This document shows, in pieces, positions 25,712-34,813 of a DNA stretch of 64,000 nucleotides. The stretch is from Deltaproteobacteria bacterium (GTDB lineage Bacteria; Desulfobacterota; GWC2-55-46). Positions within the stretch are counted from its first letter, which is position 1; every line of letters begins with the position of its first letter. The stretch is from positions 53,100 to 117,099 of the forward strand of contig JACRCL010000017.1 in NCBI GenBank assembly GCA_016219015.1, read 5' to 3'. A model generated the notes under the pieces. It had not been told where the DNA came from, did not search any database, and saw only the letters and a list, made by a program, of their open reading frames with translations. The position numbers and the translations under genes are program-made.

Positions 25712-28705
25712 TTGAAAATTTCCTTTGTCCCGTTGACATACAAGGTGGCGCTCGCTTTCATAGCGGTGCTCCTGCCGATCCTCGTCGCCTTCATGGTGGC
25801 CTACAACAACAACAAGATGCAGCTCGAGCATCTCATCCTCGAGGACCTGAGGGCCATGGCCGACGACAAGGAGGGCGATACCCTCTTTTTCCTCCAGATG
25901 GCACGGGACAGGATCAATGACTTCGCGAACGACGAGTCTCTGCAGGCAAAAACCCAAAACATCATGGCGGGGCGCGGCGGCGAGGATGGGTTGAGCGAGT
26001 ACCTTGTAAAAAACAAGCTCCCGCTCGCAAAGGAGATATACAGGGTCTCCGTAATCTCGAACAAAGGGCGGGTGATAGCCTCCACCACGGCCCAGGTCCT
26101 GGGCGAGGACAGGTCAAAGGAGAAGTTTTTCATAAACGGGATGAAAGAGGTCCCGGTCACTGAAAGGGACTACGGCTACATGGGCGAGCCCGAGATAGCC
26201 ATAACCGCGCCGGTCTACAGCCCCGACAATAAAAGGAAACTCGGGATAATAGCGGGTTTTATCAGATTGTCGAGTTTTAAAAAGATATTGACCGGCCAGC
26301 AGCCCCTCGAGTTCGGGGCGGTTTCGGCCTGGGACATAACCCAGCTGTACCGCACCATCGAGATATACATCGTCAACAGGGACAGGCTCATGCTGACGGA
26401 ATCCCGTTTCATAAAGGGCTCCGTCTTGAAGCAGATCGTGGACACGCCCCCCGTAAGGAAATGCTTCGAGGAAGGACGCGAGATGACGGGCTTTTATAAG
26501 GACTACAGGGGCATTGAGGTAGCCGGAGCCTCGATGTGCTTCCCCTCTTTCGAGTGGACTCTGGTGGCCGAGATCGACAGGGATGAGGCGCTCGCGCCTA
26601 TAACGAGGATGGGCAGGTACATCCTTGCCACGGGCTCGGTCGTCTTCGTCCTCATGGGCGGGCTGTTCATATTCTTCCACAGGGCCATAGTGACCCAGCT
26701 GAAGATGCTCTTCCACGGCTCGATGTCCATAGCCGCCGGGGACTTCGACGTCTACGTGCCCATAAGGACGAGGGATGAGCTGGGCGCCCTCACGGGGGCC
26801 TTCAACGACATGGCGCGGTCCATCAAGGACAAGACCCTTGCCCTGAGACAGAGCGAGGAGCGCTTCAGGGCCATGCTCGACAATACGAACAATATAGTTT
26901 ACCTGAAGGACGCCGAAGGCAGACATATACTCATAAACAGGAGGTTCGAGTCGCTCTTCCACGTGAAGAGGGAAGAGGTCATCGGCAAAACCGTTTTCGA
27001 CTTGTTCCCTGCGGAGTTCGCCGAAAAATTCCAGGAAGGAGACCTGAAGGCCCTTTCTTCCGAAAGGGCGATAGAGGTAGTGGAGTACGCCCCGCACGAC
27101 GACGGGACGGTCCACACCTATATCTCGATAAAGTTCCGGCTCTTAGACTTGAAGGGAGAGCCTTACGCCGTGGGCGGCATTTCAACGGACATAACGGAGA
27201 TAAAGAAGGCGGAGGCGAGCCTCGCCAACGCCCAGAGGATAGCGCACCTGGGCAACTGGGACTGGGACATTGTAAAAAACGAGGTCAGGTGGTCCGACGA
27301 GATATACAGGATATTCGGGGTAAGGCCGCGGGAGTTCGGGGCCACCTATGAGGCGTTTTTAAGCTACGTCCACCCGGACGACAGGGCGTTCGTCCATATG
27401 TCCGTCGAGGACGCGTTCTACAGGGGCGCGCCTTATTCGATCGACCACAGGATAGTGCTCTCCACAGGGGAAATAAGGATAGTCCATGAGACCGCCGAGG
27501 TCATGTTCGACCCGGAAGGCAGGCCCGTAAGGATGTCCGGGACCGTCCAGGACATTACCGAGAGGAAGCGGACCGAGGAGGCGGTAAGGGAGAGCGAGAT
27601 GAAGTACCGCCTCCTGCTTGAGACCCTGCAGGAAGGGGTCTGGGTCCTTGACAGGGACGGCAATACCACCTTCGTGAACCCGAGGATGGCCGAGATGCTC
27701 GGCTATACGGTGGAGGAGCTTATAGGCAAGGACATCTTCTCTTTCTACGCGGAAAGAGAGGTCATGGAAAAAAGGGTGGAGCGGCGGAAGATGGGCATAA
27801 GGGAGCAGCTCGAGGCGGAATTCACGAGAAAGGACGGGAGGAAAATAACCGTTACCCTTCTGGTCGCGCCGATAACGGACGAGGGCGGCGACTACTCCGG
27901 CGCGATAGCGGGCGTCATAGACGTTACCGACAAGAAACGTTCCGAGGAGGAGCTCCGGAGGCTCTACAGCGAGCTTGAAAAGAGGGTAGCGGAGCGCACG
28001 GCCGAGCTGGAGGCCGCGAAGGACAACCTCGAGGCCGTCAACAAGGAGATCGAGAGCTTCAGCTACTCCGTGGCGCACGACCTACGGACGCCGCTCCGGC
28101 TCATAGACGGGTTCACCAGGGCGCTTTTCAAGGATTACAAGGACAGGTTCGATGAAACCGGCAGGGACTACCTGCGGAGACTTCAGAACGCCTCGGCGCG
28201 GATGGGCCAGCTCATAGAAGACCTCCTGGGCCTATCTTACGCCATGGGCGTGGAGATGCACCACGAAAACGTCGATCTTAGCTCGATGGCGAGGGGGATC
28301 GCGGGCGAGCTGAGAAAGGCCCAGCCTGAGCGCGAGGCCGACATCCGCATAGAAGACGGGCTCATGGCGAGAGGGGACGCCAACCTCCTCAAGATAGTGC
28401 TGGAGAACCTCATCGGGAACGCCTGGAAGTTCACCGGCAAGACCCCCAACCCTAAGATAGAGGTCGGACGGGCCGGCAGGGAGGAAGGCAAGGACGTATA
28501 CTTTGTCCGGGATAACGGGGCGGGCTTCAACATGAAGTACTCCGACAGGCTCTTCGGGGCCTTCCAGCGCCTCCATTCGGCCGACGAGTTCCCCGGCACC
28601 GGCATAGGGCTTGCCACGGTCAACAGGATAATAATGCGCCACAACGGCAGGGTCTGGGCCGAGGGGGAGCCGGGCAAGGGGGCTACCTTCTACTTCATGA
28701 TCTAA
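25712..28705 (+). CDS. Membrane-bound multi-PAS sensor histidine kinase
   Basis: A 997-residue sensor kinase. Domains in order: transmembrane helix 11-30; a periplasmic Cache-like sensor, about 35-290; transmembrane helix about 300-325; HAMP 326-378; three PAS domains (about 380-490, 502-615, 627-742); a coiled coil 743-780; HisKA with the phospho-acceptor His789 in VAHDLRTPLR; and HATPase with ENLIGNAWKF, DNGAGFN and GTGIGLATV. Its dimerisation domain is of the bacteriophytochrome/oligosensory kind. The start is TTG at 25712, which keeps the first helix intact; the ribosome site is poor. No response regulator lies nearby, so it is an orphan kinase. Confidence 0.9.
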   Translation: MKISFVPLTYKVALAFIAVLLPILVAFMVAYNNNKMQLEHLILEDLRAMADDKEGDTLFFLQMARDRINDFANDESLQAKTQNIMAGRGGEDGLSEYLVKNKLPLAKEIYRVSVISNKGRVIASTTAQVLGEDRSKEKFFINGMKEVPVTERDYGYMGEPEIAITAPVYSPDNKRKLGIIAGFIRLSSFKKILTGQQPLEFGAVSAWDITQLYRTIEIYIVNRDRLMLTESRFIKGSVLKQIVDTPPVRKCFEEGREMTGFYKDYRGIEVAGASMCFPSFEWTLVAEIDRDEALAPITRMGRYILATGSVVFVLMGGLFIFFHRAIVTQLKMLFHGSMSIAAGDFDVYVPIRTRDELGALTGAFNDMARSIKDKTLALRQSEERFRAMLDNTNNIVYLKDAEGRHILINRRFESLFHVKREEVIGKTVFDLFPAEFAEKFQEGDLKALSSERAIEVVEYAPHDDGTVHTYISIKFRLLDLKGEPYAVGGISTDITEIKKAEASLANAQRIAHLGNWDWDIVKNEVRWSDEIYRIFGVRPREFGATYEAFLSYVHPDDRAFVHMSVEDAFYRGAPYSIDHRIVLSTGEIRIVHETAEVMFDPEGRPVRMSGTVQDITERKRTEEAVRESEMKYRLLLETLQEGVWVLDRDGNTTFVNPRMAEMLGYTVEELIGKDIFSFYAEREVMEKRVERRKMGIREQLEAEFTRKDGRKITVTLLVAPITDEGGDYSGAIAGVIDVTDKKRSEEELRRLYSELEKRVAERTAELEAAKDNLEAVNKEIESFSYSVAHDLRTPLRLIDGFTRALFKDYKDRFDETGRDYLRRLQNASARMGQLIEDLLGLSYAMGVEMHHENVDLSSMARGIAGELRKAQPEREADIRIEDGLMARGDANLLKIVLENLIGNAWKFTGKTPNPKIEVGRAGREEGKDVYFVRDNGAGFNMKYSDRLFGAFQRLHSADEFPGTGIGLATVNRIIMRHNGRVWAEGEPGKGATFYFMI

Positions 28706-28708
28706 CAA

Positions 28709-28828
28709 GGCTGCTCAAAAAGTCCATCTGCTTTGTTGTCTTCGTCGCTCGTCATTGCAGCGTACGGAAAAAGTACGCCTCATTCCTCGCTCCTCGACGC
28801 CTCGCATCTGGAGCTTTTTGAGCAGCCT
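28709..28828. repeat. Repeat D, copy 1 (inverted-repeat element)
   Basis: An element of about 120 bp starting GGCTGCTCAAAAAGTCC and ending GAGCTTTTTGAGCAGCC, with inner matches CATCTGC / GCATCTG. It begins 3 bp after the histidine kinase stop and can form a long hairpin. A second copy is at 55811; end fragments occur at about 52164 and 58529. Confidence 0.82.
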
Positions 28829-28847
28829 GAATAAATTCCCGCGAAGG

Positions 28848-28887
28848 TCGTCATTCTGAGGAGCCGGAGGCGACGAAGAATCTCTAA
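28848..28887. repeat. Repeat B fragment
   Basis: GTCATTCTGAGG followed by CGACGAAGAATCTC matches one arm of repeat B without its other half. It touches the stop codon of the minus-strand oxidase gene that ends at 28884. Confidence 0.55.
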
Positions 28888-30095
28888 ATTTTTTTCAGCA
28901 TGCGCTTTTCCATCTCATCCACGACAAGGGAGCTGAACGGGAAAGAGCAGGTGAAAGCCGGGGAGACGGCGTTCAGCAGATGCGTGGAATTCTCCCTGTG
29001 CTCTATTACGAAATCCATCACAAGGGAGCGGGCCTTCACGTCGAGGAGCTGGGCCCTTATGCCGGGCCTTATGAAGGGGCCGAAACCGGAGGTGTCTATG
29101 CTTTTCACGAGCTTCGAGGCCTGCGCCTGCATGCACCTGCCGAAGTACTTCTTCGCCTCCTCGAAAGCGAGCGCCCTGAAGTTGAAGGAGCCGCGTAAGA
29201 AAAGGCGCGCCTCGTGCGAGAGCACGTCGAATAGCTCAGAAAGACTGAACCCCGAAAGCCCGCCGTAATTCTCCCTCCAGAAGGCCGGGATGGCAGTGGG
29301 GCCTATCTTGACCTTCCCTTCGACGGTCTTCGTGAAGTGGACTCCGAGGAACGGGTTCCTTAAGTTCGGCACCGGGTATATGTGCCTTTTTATTATCGAG
29401 CTGTCCCCGTACTCCATATACAGGCCCTTGAAGGGTATGAGGGCGTACCTCTTGCCCGCGTTGAACTGATGGGCGACCTTGTCCGCGTAGAGGCCGGCGG
29501 TATTCACGAGGTGAGCGAAACTTATCCTCCTCCGGTCCGTCTCGATAAAATCTTCCCCGCCCCTCCTTACGAACCTCTCGTTGAGGAGGAACTCAACTTT
29601 CCCCTTGAGGGACCCGGCTATGTGCCCGGACACCTCCACGGGGTCGATGGTCGAAGTGGCCGGAGAGAAGAGCGCGCGCCTGTGGGTGCTCGCGTTGGGC
29701 TCGACCTCCGCAAGCTCCTTTTCGTCTATCATGCTCAGCTCGACCCCGTTGGCGTCCCCTCTCCTTTTAAGCTCGTGGAGCATTTTAAGCTCTGCTTCGT
29801 CTTTCGCAACGACGACCTTGCCGCACCTGTTTATCTTTAGCCCGTTACTTACGCAGTACTCAGTAAGGAGCCTGTTGCCCTCCGCCGTCAGGCGCGCCTT
29901 GAGCGAGTCCGGGGTGTAATAGAACCCGGCGTGTATCACGCCGCTATTTCTGCCGCTGGCGTGGGAGCTGAGCCTTTCTTCCTTTTCAAGGAGCGATATC
30001 TTGAGCCCCGGCCTTCTCAGGCTCAGCTCACGGGCTATCGTAAGCCCCATTATGCCGCCGCCCACTATCAAAAAATCGGTCTTATGGTCTTCCAT
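28884..30095 (-). CDS. lhgO: L-2-hydroxyglutarate oxidase/dehydrogenase (LhgO family)
   Basis: A 403-residue FAD-dependent oxidoreductase of the DAO/LhgO family. It has the FAD loop VGGGIMGLTIARELS at residues 11-25, the HASGRNSGVIHAGFYY segment characteristic of LhgO, PATSTIDPVEVS, and GPFIRPGIRAQ near the end. LhgO oxidises L-2-hydroxyglutarate to 2-oxoglutarate and passes electrons to the quinone pool. It starts 10 bp after the glycosyltransferase gene and so sits at the end of the polysaccharide operon, an unexpected place for a metabolite-repair enzyme. A related 2-hydroxy-acid or sugar-acid substrate is possible. Confidence 0.88.
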   Translation of the reverse strand: MEDHKTDFLIVGGGIMGLTIARELSLRRPGLKISLLEKEERLSSHASGRNSGVIHAGFYYTPDSLKARLTAEGNRLLTEYCVSNGLKINRCGKVVVAKDEAELKMLHELKRRGDANGVELSMIDEKELAEVEPNASTHRRALFSPATSTIDPVEVSGHIAGSLKGKVEFLLNERFVRRGGEDFIETDRRRISFAHLVNTAGLYADKVAHQFNAGKRYALIPFKGLYMEYGDSSIIKRHIYPVPNLRNPFLGVHFTKTVEGKVKIGPTAIPAFWRENYGGLSGFSLSELFDVLSHEARLFLRGSFNFRALAFEEAKKYFGRCMQAQASKLVKSIDTSGFGPFIRPGIRAQLLDVKARSLVMDFVIEHRENSTHLLNAVSPAFTCSFPFSSLVVDEMEKRMLKKI

Positions 30096-30105
30096 GCGTA
30101 TGCCC

Positions 30106-31689
30106 TTAAAGGAACACTATCTTCTCAGGCGCAAGCCCGGCGTGCTTAAGGCTTTCGGCCATCTCTTCCGCGCTCGCGAGCGCCGCAACGACTACCTTGC
30201 CCCCGTATCCGCTTATCTTATCCATGCCCGTGACCTTGAGGCCGAAAAAGTCCCGGCCCTCGAAGTACCCGTATGCCGCGCTTATCTTCACAGGGCTGTC
30301 TTTGGCGAGCCTGTAGATGACCTCGGCTATGTCGCCGGTGCCGCATACGGCGAACTCCTTTACGCCCTCCTCCGCGAGGTTCTTAAGACAGTTGGAGCAC
30401 CTGTCCACCACGTGCGCGTTATAGCGGGCCATCGCGCCCAAAAAATCAAATACCCTGTGGAGCTTCCTTATGCCATCGCCAAGGGACTTAGGGTCCCGTG
30501 AGAACTTGACGATCTTCATGTGGAACTGCCTCGCGAGCATCTTTACGAAAGTGAAGGCGAGGCCCATGCCCTGAAGAGGCCGGACGAGGATATCGAAACG
30601 GCCGCGCCCCCTGACTTTGGCGGCATTCAACCTCTCAAACCTCCACCCTTCCATGAGCCTTGAGGGGATCGCCTGCTCCAATAGCGGCTCGTAGACGACC
30701 GCGTCTTCTTTAAGCCTCAGTGCCTTTATCGCCGGGTTCTCCTGGAGCGGCAGGACCCTGCCCGACCTTTTCGCCTCAAGGGCCGCGAGCGACACATTGA
30801 GCCCGTCGTGCGGGCCCATGTGGTTACCCCTGCCGTCGGTGCCGGGGTGCCAGACGTGGTAGAGGAACTCGTCTTCGCGCCAGACCTCCTTCTTGCCGGA
30901 GTTCACGAGCCTGAAGGTCATCTCGTAAGGCCCGCATATATGGCCGAGGTAGTCGATATGCTCATCGGCCCCGCCGATGGATACGAGGTCGTGTTTGCGC
31001 GCGCACATGCACGCGCCGTAATTCAACGTATGCACCGGGTCCTCCTTCTTCGCGAGGCCCTTCGTGGTCTTCCCGTCCCAGTTCACGCACCCCTTGCCCT
31101 TGATCTCGTCTATGGAAGGCCGGTTAAAGGGGTGGAACTTTTTCGATACGTTCCTCACCTCGTCGAGATGGAGGACTATCCCCTTTTCCCTCTCAAAACT
31201 TTCCAGTATCGACTCGACGAACGTAGGGGCCATGACGGCGTCGGAGTCGCAGAACGCGACTATCGGGGAGCGGGCCGCGATGATGCCGAGGTTATACATG
31301 AGGTGCTTATGGTAGCAGACGTCCTCGGGAACCGACATCACCAGCCATCTGTCGAGCGCGGGGGGCCTGCCGCCGGCCTCGTAACTTTCAAGGAGCGAGG
31401 CAAGCCCGGCCGGGCGCCTGCCATAGTACTCTATCCAGATTATCTCGTAGTCCCGCCTCGGGACAGTCTGGCTGTTGAGGTACTCTATCGTATGGAAGCT
31501 CTCTCTGCAGGACCAATCGAGGAGGATAAAACTTATGCGGGGCGCACCCTGACGGGTGTTCTCAAAGATGGCTTGGAAGCTCCCCGCGGCAAGCCGCGGG
31601 GAATCTTGACACGAATATTTCGATTTCGATTCGCTCGCTGAACCCCGCTGCTGCAAGCAGCGGGGAATGCGCTCGCTATGTGTGTTCAT
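30106..31689 (-). CDS. Family 2 glycosyltransferase with C-terminal Rossmann-like domain; N-terminus from repeat C
   Basis: A 527-codon frame. Residues from about 50 form a GT-A domain (ISFILLDWSCRESFHT start, CDSDAVMAPTF as the DxD site, GGADEHIDYLGHICGPYEM). Residues about 430-527 form a Rossmann-like domain (EFAVCGTGDIAEVIYRLA) like those that bind nucleotides in PglD-type proteins. Residues 1-38 (MNTHSERIPRCL...) are encoded entirely by repeat C copy 2. No ATG, GTG or TTG exists between the repeat and the GT domain, so the repeat must supply the start codon, or the gene lost its own start. A promoter lies 4 bp before the ATG. Its GT domain is a paralogue of the protein at 33851. Confidence 0.8.
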   Translation of the reverse strand: MNTHSERIPRCLQQRGSASESKSKYSCQDSPRLAAGSFQAIFENTRQGAPRISFILLDWSCRESFHTIEYLNSQTVPRRDYEIIWIEYYGRRPAGLASLLESYEAGGRPPALDRWLVMSVPEDVCYHKHLMYNLGIIAARSPIVAFCDSDAVMAPTFVESILESFEREKGIVLHLDEVRNVSKKFHPFNRPSIDEIKGKGCVNWDGKTTKGLAKKEDPVHTLNYGACMCARKHDLVSIGGADEHIDYLGHICGPYEMTFRLVNSGKKEVWREDEFLYHVWHPGTDGRGNHMGPHDGLNVSLAALEAKRSGRVLPLQENPAIKALRLKEDAVVYEPLLEQAIPSRLMEGWRFERLNAAKVRGRGRFDILVRPLQGMGLAFTFVKMLARQFHMKIVKFSRDPKSLGDGIRKLHRVFDFLGAMARYNAHVVDRCSNCLKNLAEEGVKEFAVCGTGDIAEVIYRLAKDSPVKISAAYGYFEGRDFFGLKVTGMDKISGYGGKVVVAALASAEEMAESLKHAGLAPEKIVFL

Positions 31690-31690
31690 A
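31576..31690. repeat. Repeat C, copy 2, forming the 5' end of a gene
   Basis: CCCCGCGGC..GCCGCGGGG and CCCCGCTGC..GCAGCGGGG hairpins with the same joining sequence and the GTGTTCAT end. It is read through as residues 1-38 of the glycosyltransferase ending at 30106. Confidence 0.87.
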
Positions 31691-31693
31691 GTT

Positions 31694-31721
31694 ATTATAC
31701 ACCAAGGATTTACTTATTCAA
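31694..31721 (-). promoter_or_regulatory. Promoter abutting repeat C copy 2 (possibly leaderless start)
   Basis: On the minus strand TTGAAT (31721-31716) and TATAAT (31699-31694) are 16 bp apart. The expected transcription start falls on or next to the ATG at 31689, so the message would be leaderless. This is the only promoter-like match in the 40-bp gap between the two glycosyltransferase genes. Confidence 0.45.
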
Positions 31722-31729
31722 CAAAAACT

Positions 31730-33007
31730 TCAAGGCGAGCCGATCCACCCGAGGCCTGTCTTGATCCCTTTTTTTATCCTCTTTTTTACCGACGATACCA
31801 AAGAGCGTATCATTGAAGGAGCGTTCCCGGCGTCCGGCAGTAAGCTGGGCAGCGTTTCAGGGGCCTCGCGTCCCTTGCTGGCAAGCCTTATCGCCTTTAC
31901 GGCCTCGGCTGCCGCCGCGCCTTTGGGCCCGGTCTCTTCGATTATCTTTTTAAAATAGCTGACCGCTTCATCGTAATCCTTCAAGTGGTAGTGCGCCCAC
32001 CCGATCCCTCTTACGGCCTCTACCCATGCGTCCTTTTCGGCCATGTCCGTGAGTTCGAGCGCCGCTTTCAGCTCTTTAAGAGCCCCGCCGTAATATTTTT
32101 TCTGAAGGTACGCCCACCCAAGCCCCCTCCTCGGGGAGTGGGCCCGGGATTGAAGCCTTACGCCCTTCGAGAAATACTCTATCGCCGTGCCGTACCTGCC
32201 GAGGAAATATTCAGACCAGCCCGCGCAGGCCCATGCATCATTGTCATTCGGGACTATAGAGGCCGCCTCCCTGAAATGCCCGGCCGCCTCCTCGAAGCTC
32301 TTTCTCCTGTACGCCTCCTTGCCTTTGGAGAAGGCTTCCCTGAAGCCTTTGACTGCCCTGTACGGCGCGTCCGCTGTCCTGTGCCTCCTGCGGACGCCGG
32401 GGAACGCGCCATGCAAAACGGCCGATGCGTCCGGGAATACCCCGGTCCTGAACCCAAGGTCCGTGGCCCTCAGGCAGAAATCAGCGTCCTCTCCGCAGTC
32501 TATGCCAAGCCGTTCATCGAACCTCACCATCTCCCACGCGGTCTTTCTCATGACGATGAGGCTGGCGCGTATATACGCCCGTGCGGACCACTCGTCGTAA
32601 TCGAGCGGATAAGGGAAGACCTCCCCGCCAAGCTCGACCGGCAGCGCCCAGTCGATCGACCTTTTCGTCTCCACGGTCAAGACCCGGGAGCCGACTATAT
32701 CGAGGCAGGCCCCCCTGATGTTGGCGTACCAGTCCGGTCCAAGCTCAACTTCCGGCTCCATTAGGCAGATAAACTCTTTGGAGGCCAGGGAAGATATAAG
32801 GTTACGCGCCCTGCATATATTCGAGGCCGTATCCAGCCCCTCTATGAACCTGATTCCATCTCTTTTTCGCGCGGGGCCGAGGACGAGTATTTCGCTCTCC
32901 GGGACTTCCTGCCTTTCAATGGAATCGATGCACCTGGCGAAGACGTCTTCCGGGCATCCAAGGTCTATCACGCAGAAAGAAAGGCTCTCGATCATAGCCG
33001 TGCTCAT
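31730..33007 (-). CDS. Glycosyltransferase family 2 fused to TPR repeats
   Basis: 425 residues. The N-terminal 210 form a GT2-like domain (FCVIDLGCPEDVFARCI, ICLMEPEVELGPDWYANI, DERLGIDCGEDADFCLRA). Residues about 225-375 hold at least four tetratricopeptide units (e.g. GKEAYRRKSFEEAAGHFREA, AWACAGWSEYFLGRY, GIGWAHYHLKDYDEAVSYF), likely for protein contacts. The C-terminus is basic. The start overlaps the SDR stop by 4 bp (ATGA). It belongs to the chain of coupled genes behind the ABC transporter. Confidence 0.8.
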   Translation of the reverse strand: MSTAMIESLSFCVIDLGCPEDVFARCIDSIERQEVPESEILVLGPARKRDGIRFIEGLDTASNICRARNLISSLASKEFICLMEPEVELGPDWYANIRGACLDIVGSRVLTVETKRSIDWALPVELGGEVFPYPLDYDEWSARAYIRASLIVMRKTAWEMVRFDERLGIDCGEDADFCLRATDLGFRTGVFPDASAVLHGAFPGVRRRHRTADAPYRAVKGFREAFSKGKEAYRRKSFEEAAGHFREAASIVPNDNDAWACAGWSEYFLGRYGTAIEYFSKGVRLQSRAHSPRRGLGWAYLQKKYYGGALKELKAALELTDMAEKDAWVEAVRGIGWAHYHLKDYDEAVSYFKKIIEETGPKGAAAAEAVKAIRLASKGREAPETLPSLLPDAGNAPSMIRSLVSSVKKRIKKGIKTGLGWIGSP

Positions 33008-33903
33008 ATTAATGTATGCTCATGGGGCTCCGAGTACGCGAAACTCAGGTGCCTCCCGTCCCTGTGGAAGAACCTCCCGTTAGGCCCTCCCGCCGGGTGG
33101 GAAAGGAGTATGAGCGCCATGCTCACTATCGAATAGGGGCTTTCCCTGGACGCGCGGTTCATCTCCGTGCGCGCCTCACCTGCCACGAGCGCGTTCATCT
33201 GCACGTCGGAGGCCGGGTATTTTTTCGCGCACTCCTCGGCCATTGAGGAACAGAGGCTGTTGAGCGCGGCCTTGGAGACATTGTATTGCCCGAAGCCCGC
33301 GGTGGAGGCCCACCCGGCCTCTGAGGTCATGAACAGGACCTTGATCTCCCCCCCGGAGGCCATCTCCGGGAGCGCCTCCCTCGTGAGGAGCCACTGCGCC
33401 GTGAGGTTGGTCCTCATGAGCCTCTCCCAGCTCTCGACCCCTTCATCAAGGAGCGGGAACCGTGACGGCCCCGGCGGCAGGGCCGCGTTGTTCACAAGTC
33501 CGGTAAGGGCGGAGAGCCCGCCTATTCTCCGGCACGCCTCTTTAACTTCCTCTTCATCGGTGATATCGGCCTCTATCACGTGGCAGTCCGTTGACGGGAT
33601 GGAAAGGGATTCTATCTCCATTATCGTTTCGAAGAGCTTCTCCCTCCTCCTGCCCGTAAGGAATACCGTCGCCCCTGCCGCGGCAAGCCCCGCGGAGACG
33701 CACCTGCCGTAGCCGGTGCCCGCGCCGGTGACCCAGAAGGCCTTGCCCCTGAGAAGGGCCCACCGCTCCGCGGGAAGGCCGAAGCGGTGCGCCTTCCATT
33801 TGCGCGGGTCGGCCTTCTGGAGGACCCCGCGCGCGGATACGTTTCTATCGTTATTCAAAAGTCCGAGCAGCCGCACTTTCCCTTTCAGCCCCTTTCGAGA
33901 CAA
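33004..33903 (-). CDS. Short-chain dehydrogenase/reductase (SDR)
   Basis: A classical SDR with VTGAGTGYGRCVSAGLA for NAD(P) binding, NNAALPPGPSRF, and the catalytic Ser, Tyr and Lys in TSEAGW and QYNVSK. The substrate is unknown; context suggests a sugar or acyl precursor. The start is uncertain. The frame opens with TTG at 33903, 53 bp inside the upstream gene; GTG at 33873 or TTG at 33858 (an 8-bp overlap with the upstream stop) are alternatives that leave the Rossmann fold intact. Confidence 0.78.
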   Translation of the reverse strand: MSRKGLKGKVRLLGLLNNDRNVSARGVLQKADPRKWKAHRFGLPAERWALLRGKAFWVTGAGTGYGRCVSAGLAAAGATVFLTGRRREKLFETIMEIESLSIPSTDCHVIEADITDEEEVKEACRRIGGLSALTGLVNNAALPPGPSRFPLLDEGVESWERLMRTNLTAQWLLTREALPEMASGGEIKVLFMTSEAGWASTAGFGQYNVSKAALNSLCSSMAEECAKKYPASDVQMNALVAGEARTEMNRASRESPYSIVSMALILLSHPAGGPNGRFFHRDGRHLSFAYSEPHEHTLI

Positions 33904-34813
33904 GGAAGTTTCGGGCCTCGCGCTTGAGCCGGAGCTCCCTTATCCCGCTGTTTTCCTTGAGCGGCAGGACCCGTCCGGTTGCCGGTATCTCCATTGCCGT
34001 GGTAGACATCCCCTTGCCGTTATTCGGGCCGCAGTAGTCGTTCTCCCCGCCCTGGTTCGGGTGCCATACGTGGTAGAGGAAATGCGTAAGATGGAGCCTG
34101 TCCCTTACGCCCGCGTTTATGAGCCGGGCCGTCATCTCGTACGGCCCGCAGATGTGGCCGAGGTAATCGGCGTGCTCGTCGGCCCCGCCTGTGCGGATGA
34201 GGTCGTCTCTTTTTGCGCAGAGGCACGCGCCGTAGTTGTATACGTGCCAGAGGCCGGGGTCGTCCTTAAGGCTCGTGGCTGTCTCATTGAACCCGACGGG
34301 GACGCCGTCCTTCGCGTTCACGCACCCGTCCCCGGTTATCTCGTCAACGGACGGGTAATTGAAGGGGTAGAACCTCCTGTCGAAGTTCCTTATCTGCTCG
34401 AAGTGGAGCGCGGGGCCGGGGTCTTTTTCAAACTCTTTCATGACGGTCCCGACGAAGGTGGGCCTTACGATCGCGTCGGAATCGAGGACCACCGTTATCC
34501 GGCCGGAGGAGTTGATTATCCCGGCGTTATACATAACGTGCTTGTGGTAGCACTCGGATGTGTCGTTGTCCATCACTATCCATGTATCCACGGGCGGAGG
34601 TACGCCCGCGGACTCGTTCCTCCTTATCATCTCCTTTAACCCGCCCGCCTCGCGGCCGTAGAACTCTATCCAGACGACCTCGAACCTGGACCTCTCGACC
34701 CTCTGCCTTCCGAGGTACTCAAGGGTATGGAAGCTCTCCCTCACGGACCAGTCGAGCAGTATGATGCTCACTTCGGGCGTGCCGGGAGACGTCCTTTTGC
34801 GCAGGAACCTCAT
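33851..34813 (-). CDS. Glycosyltransferase family 2
   Basis: A 320-residue GT-A protein (VSIILLDWSVRESFHT, VLDSDAIVRPTF as the DxD site, GGADEHADYLGHICGPYEM). Its domain is clearly paralogous to that of the gene at 30106, sharing the DWS.RESFHT start, the CYHKH.MYN segment and the HVWHP segment, so the two probably add similar residues to one chain. It overlaps the radical SAM gene upstream by 4 bp and the SDR downstream. Confidence 0.82.
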   Translation of the reverse strand: MRFLRKRTSPGTPEVSIILLDWSVRESFHTLEYLGRQRVERSRFEVVWIEFYGREAGGLKEMIRRNESAGVPPPVDTWIVMDNDTSECYHKHVMYNAGIINSSGRITVVLDSDAIVRPTFVGTVMKEFEKDPGPALHFEQIRNFDRRFYPFNYPSVDEITGDGCVNAKDGVPVGFNETATSLKDDPGLWHVYNYGACLCAKRDDLIRTGGADEHADYLGHICGPYEMTARLINAGVRDRLHLTHFLYHVWHPNQGGENDYCGPNNGKGMSTTAMEIPATGRVLPLKENSGIRELRLKREARNFLVSKGAERESAAARTFE

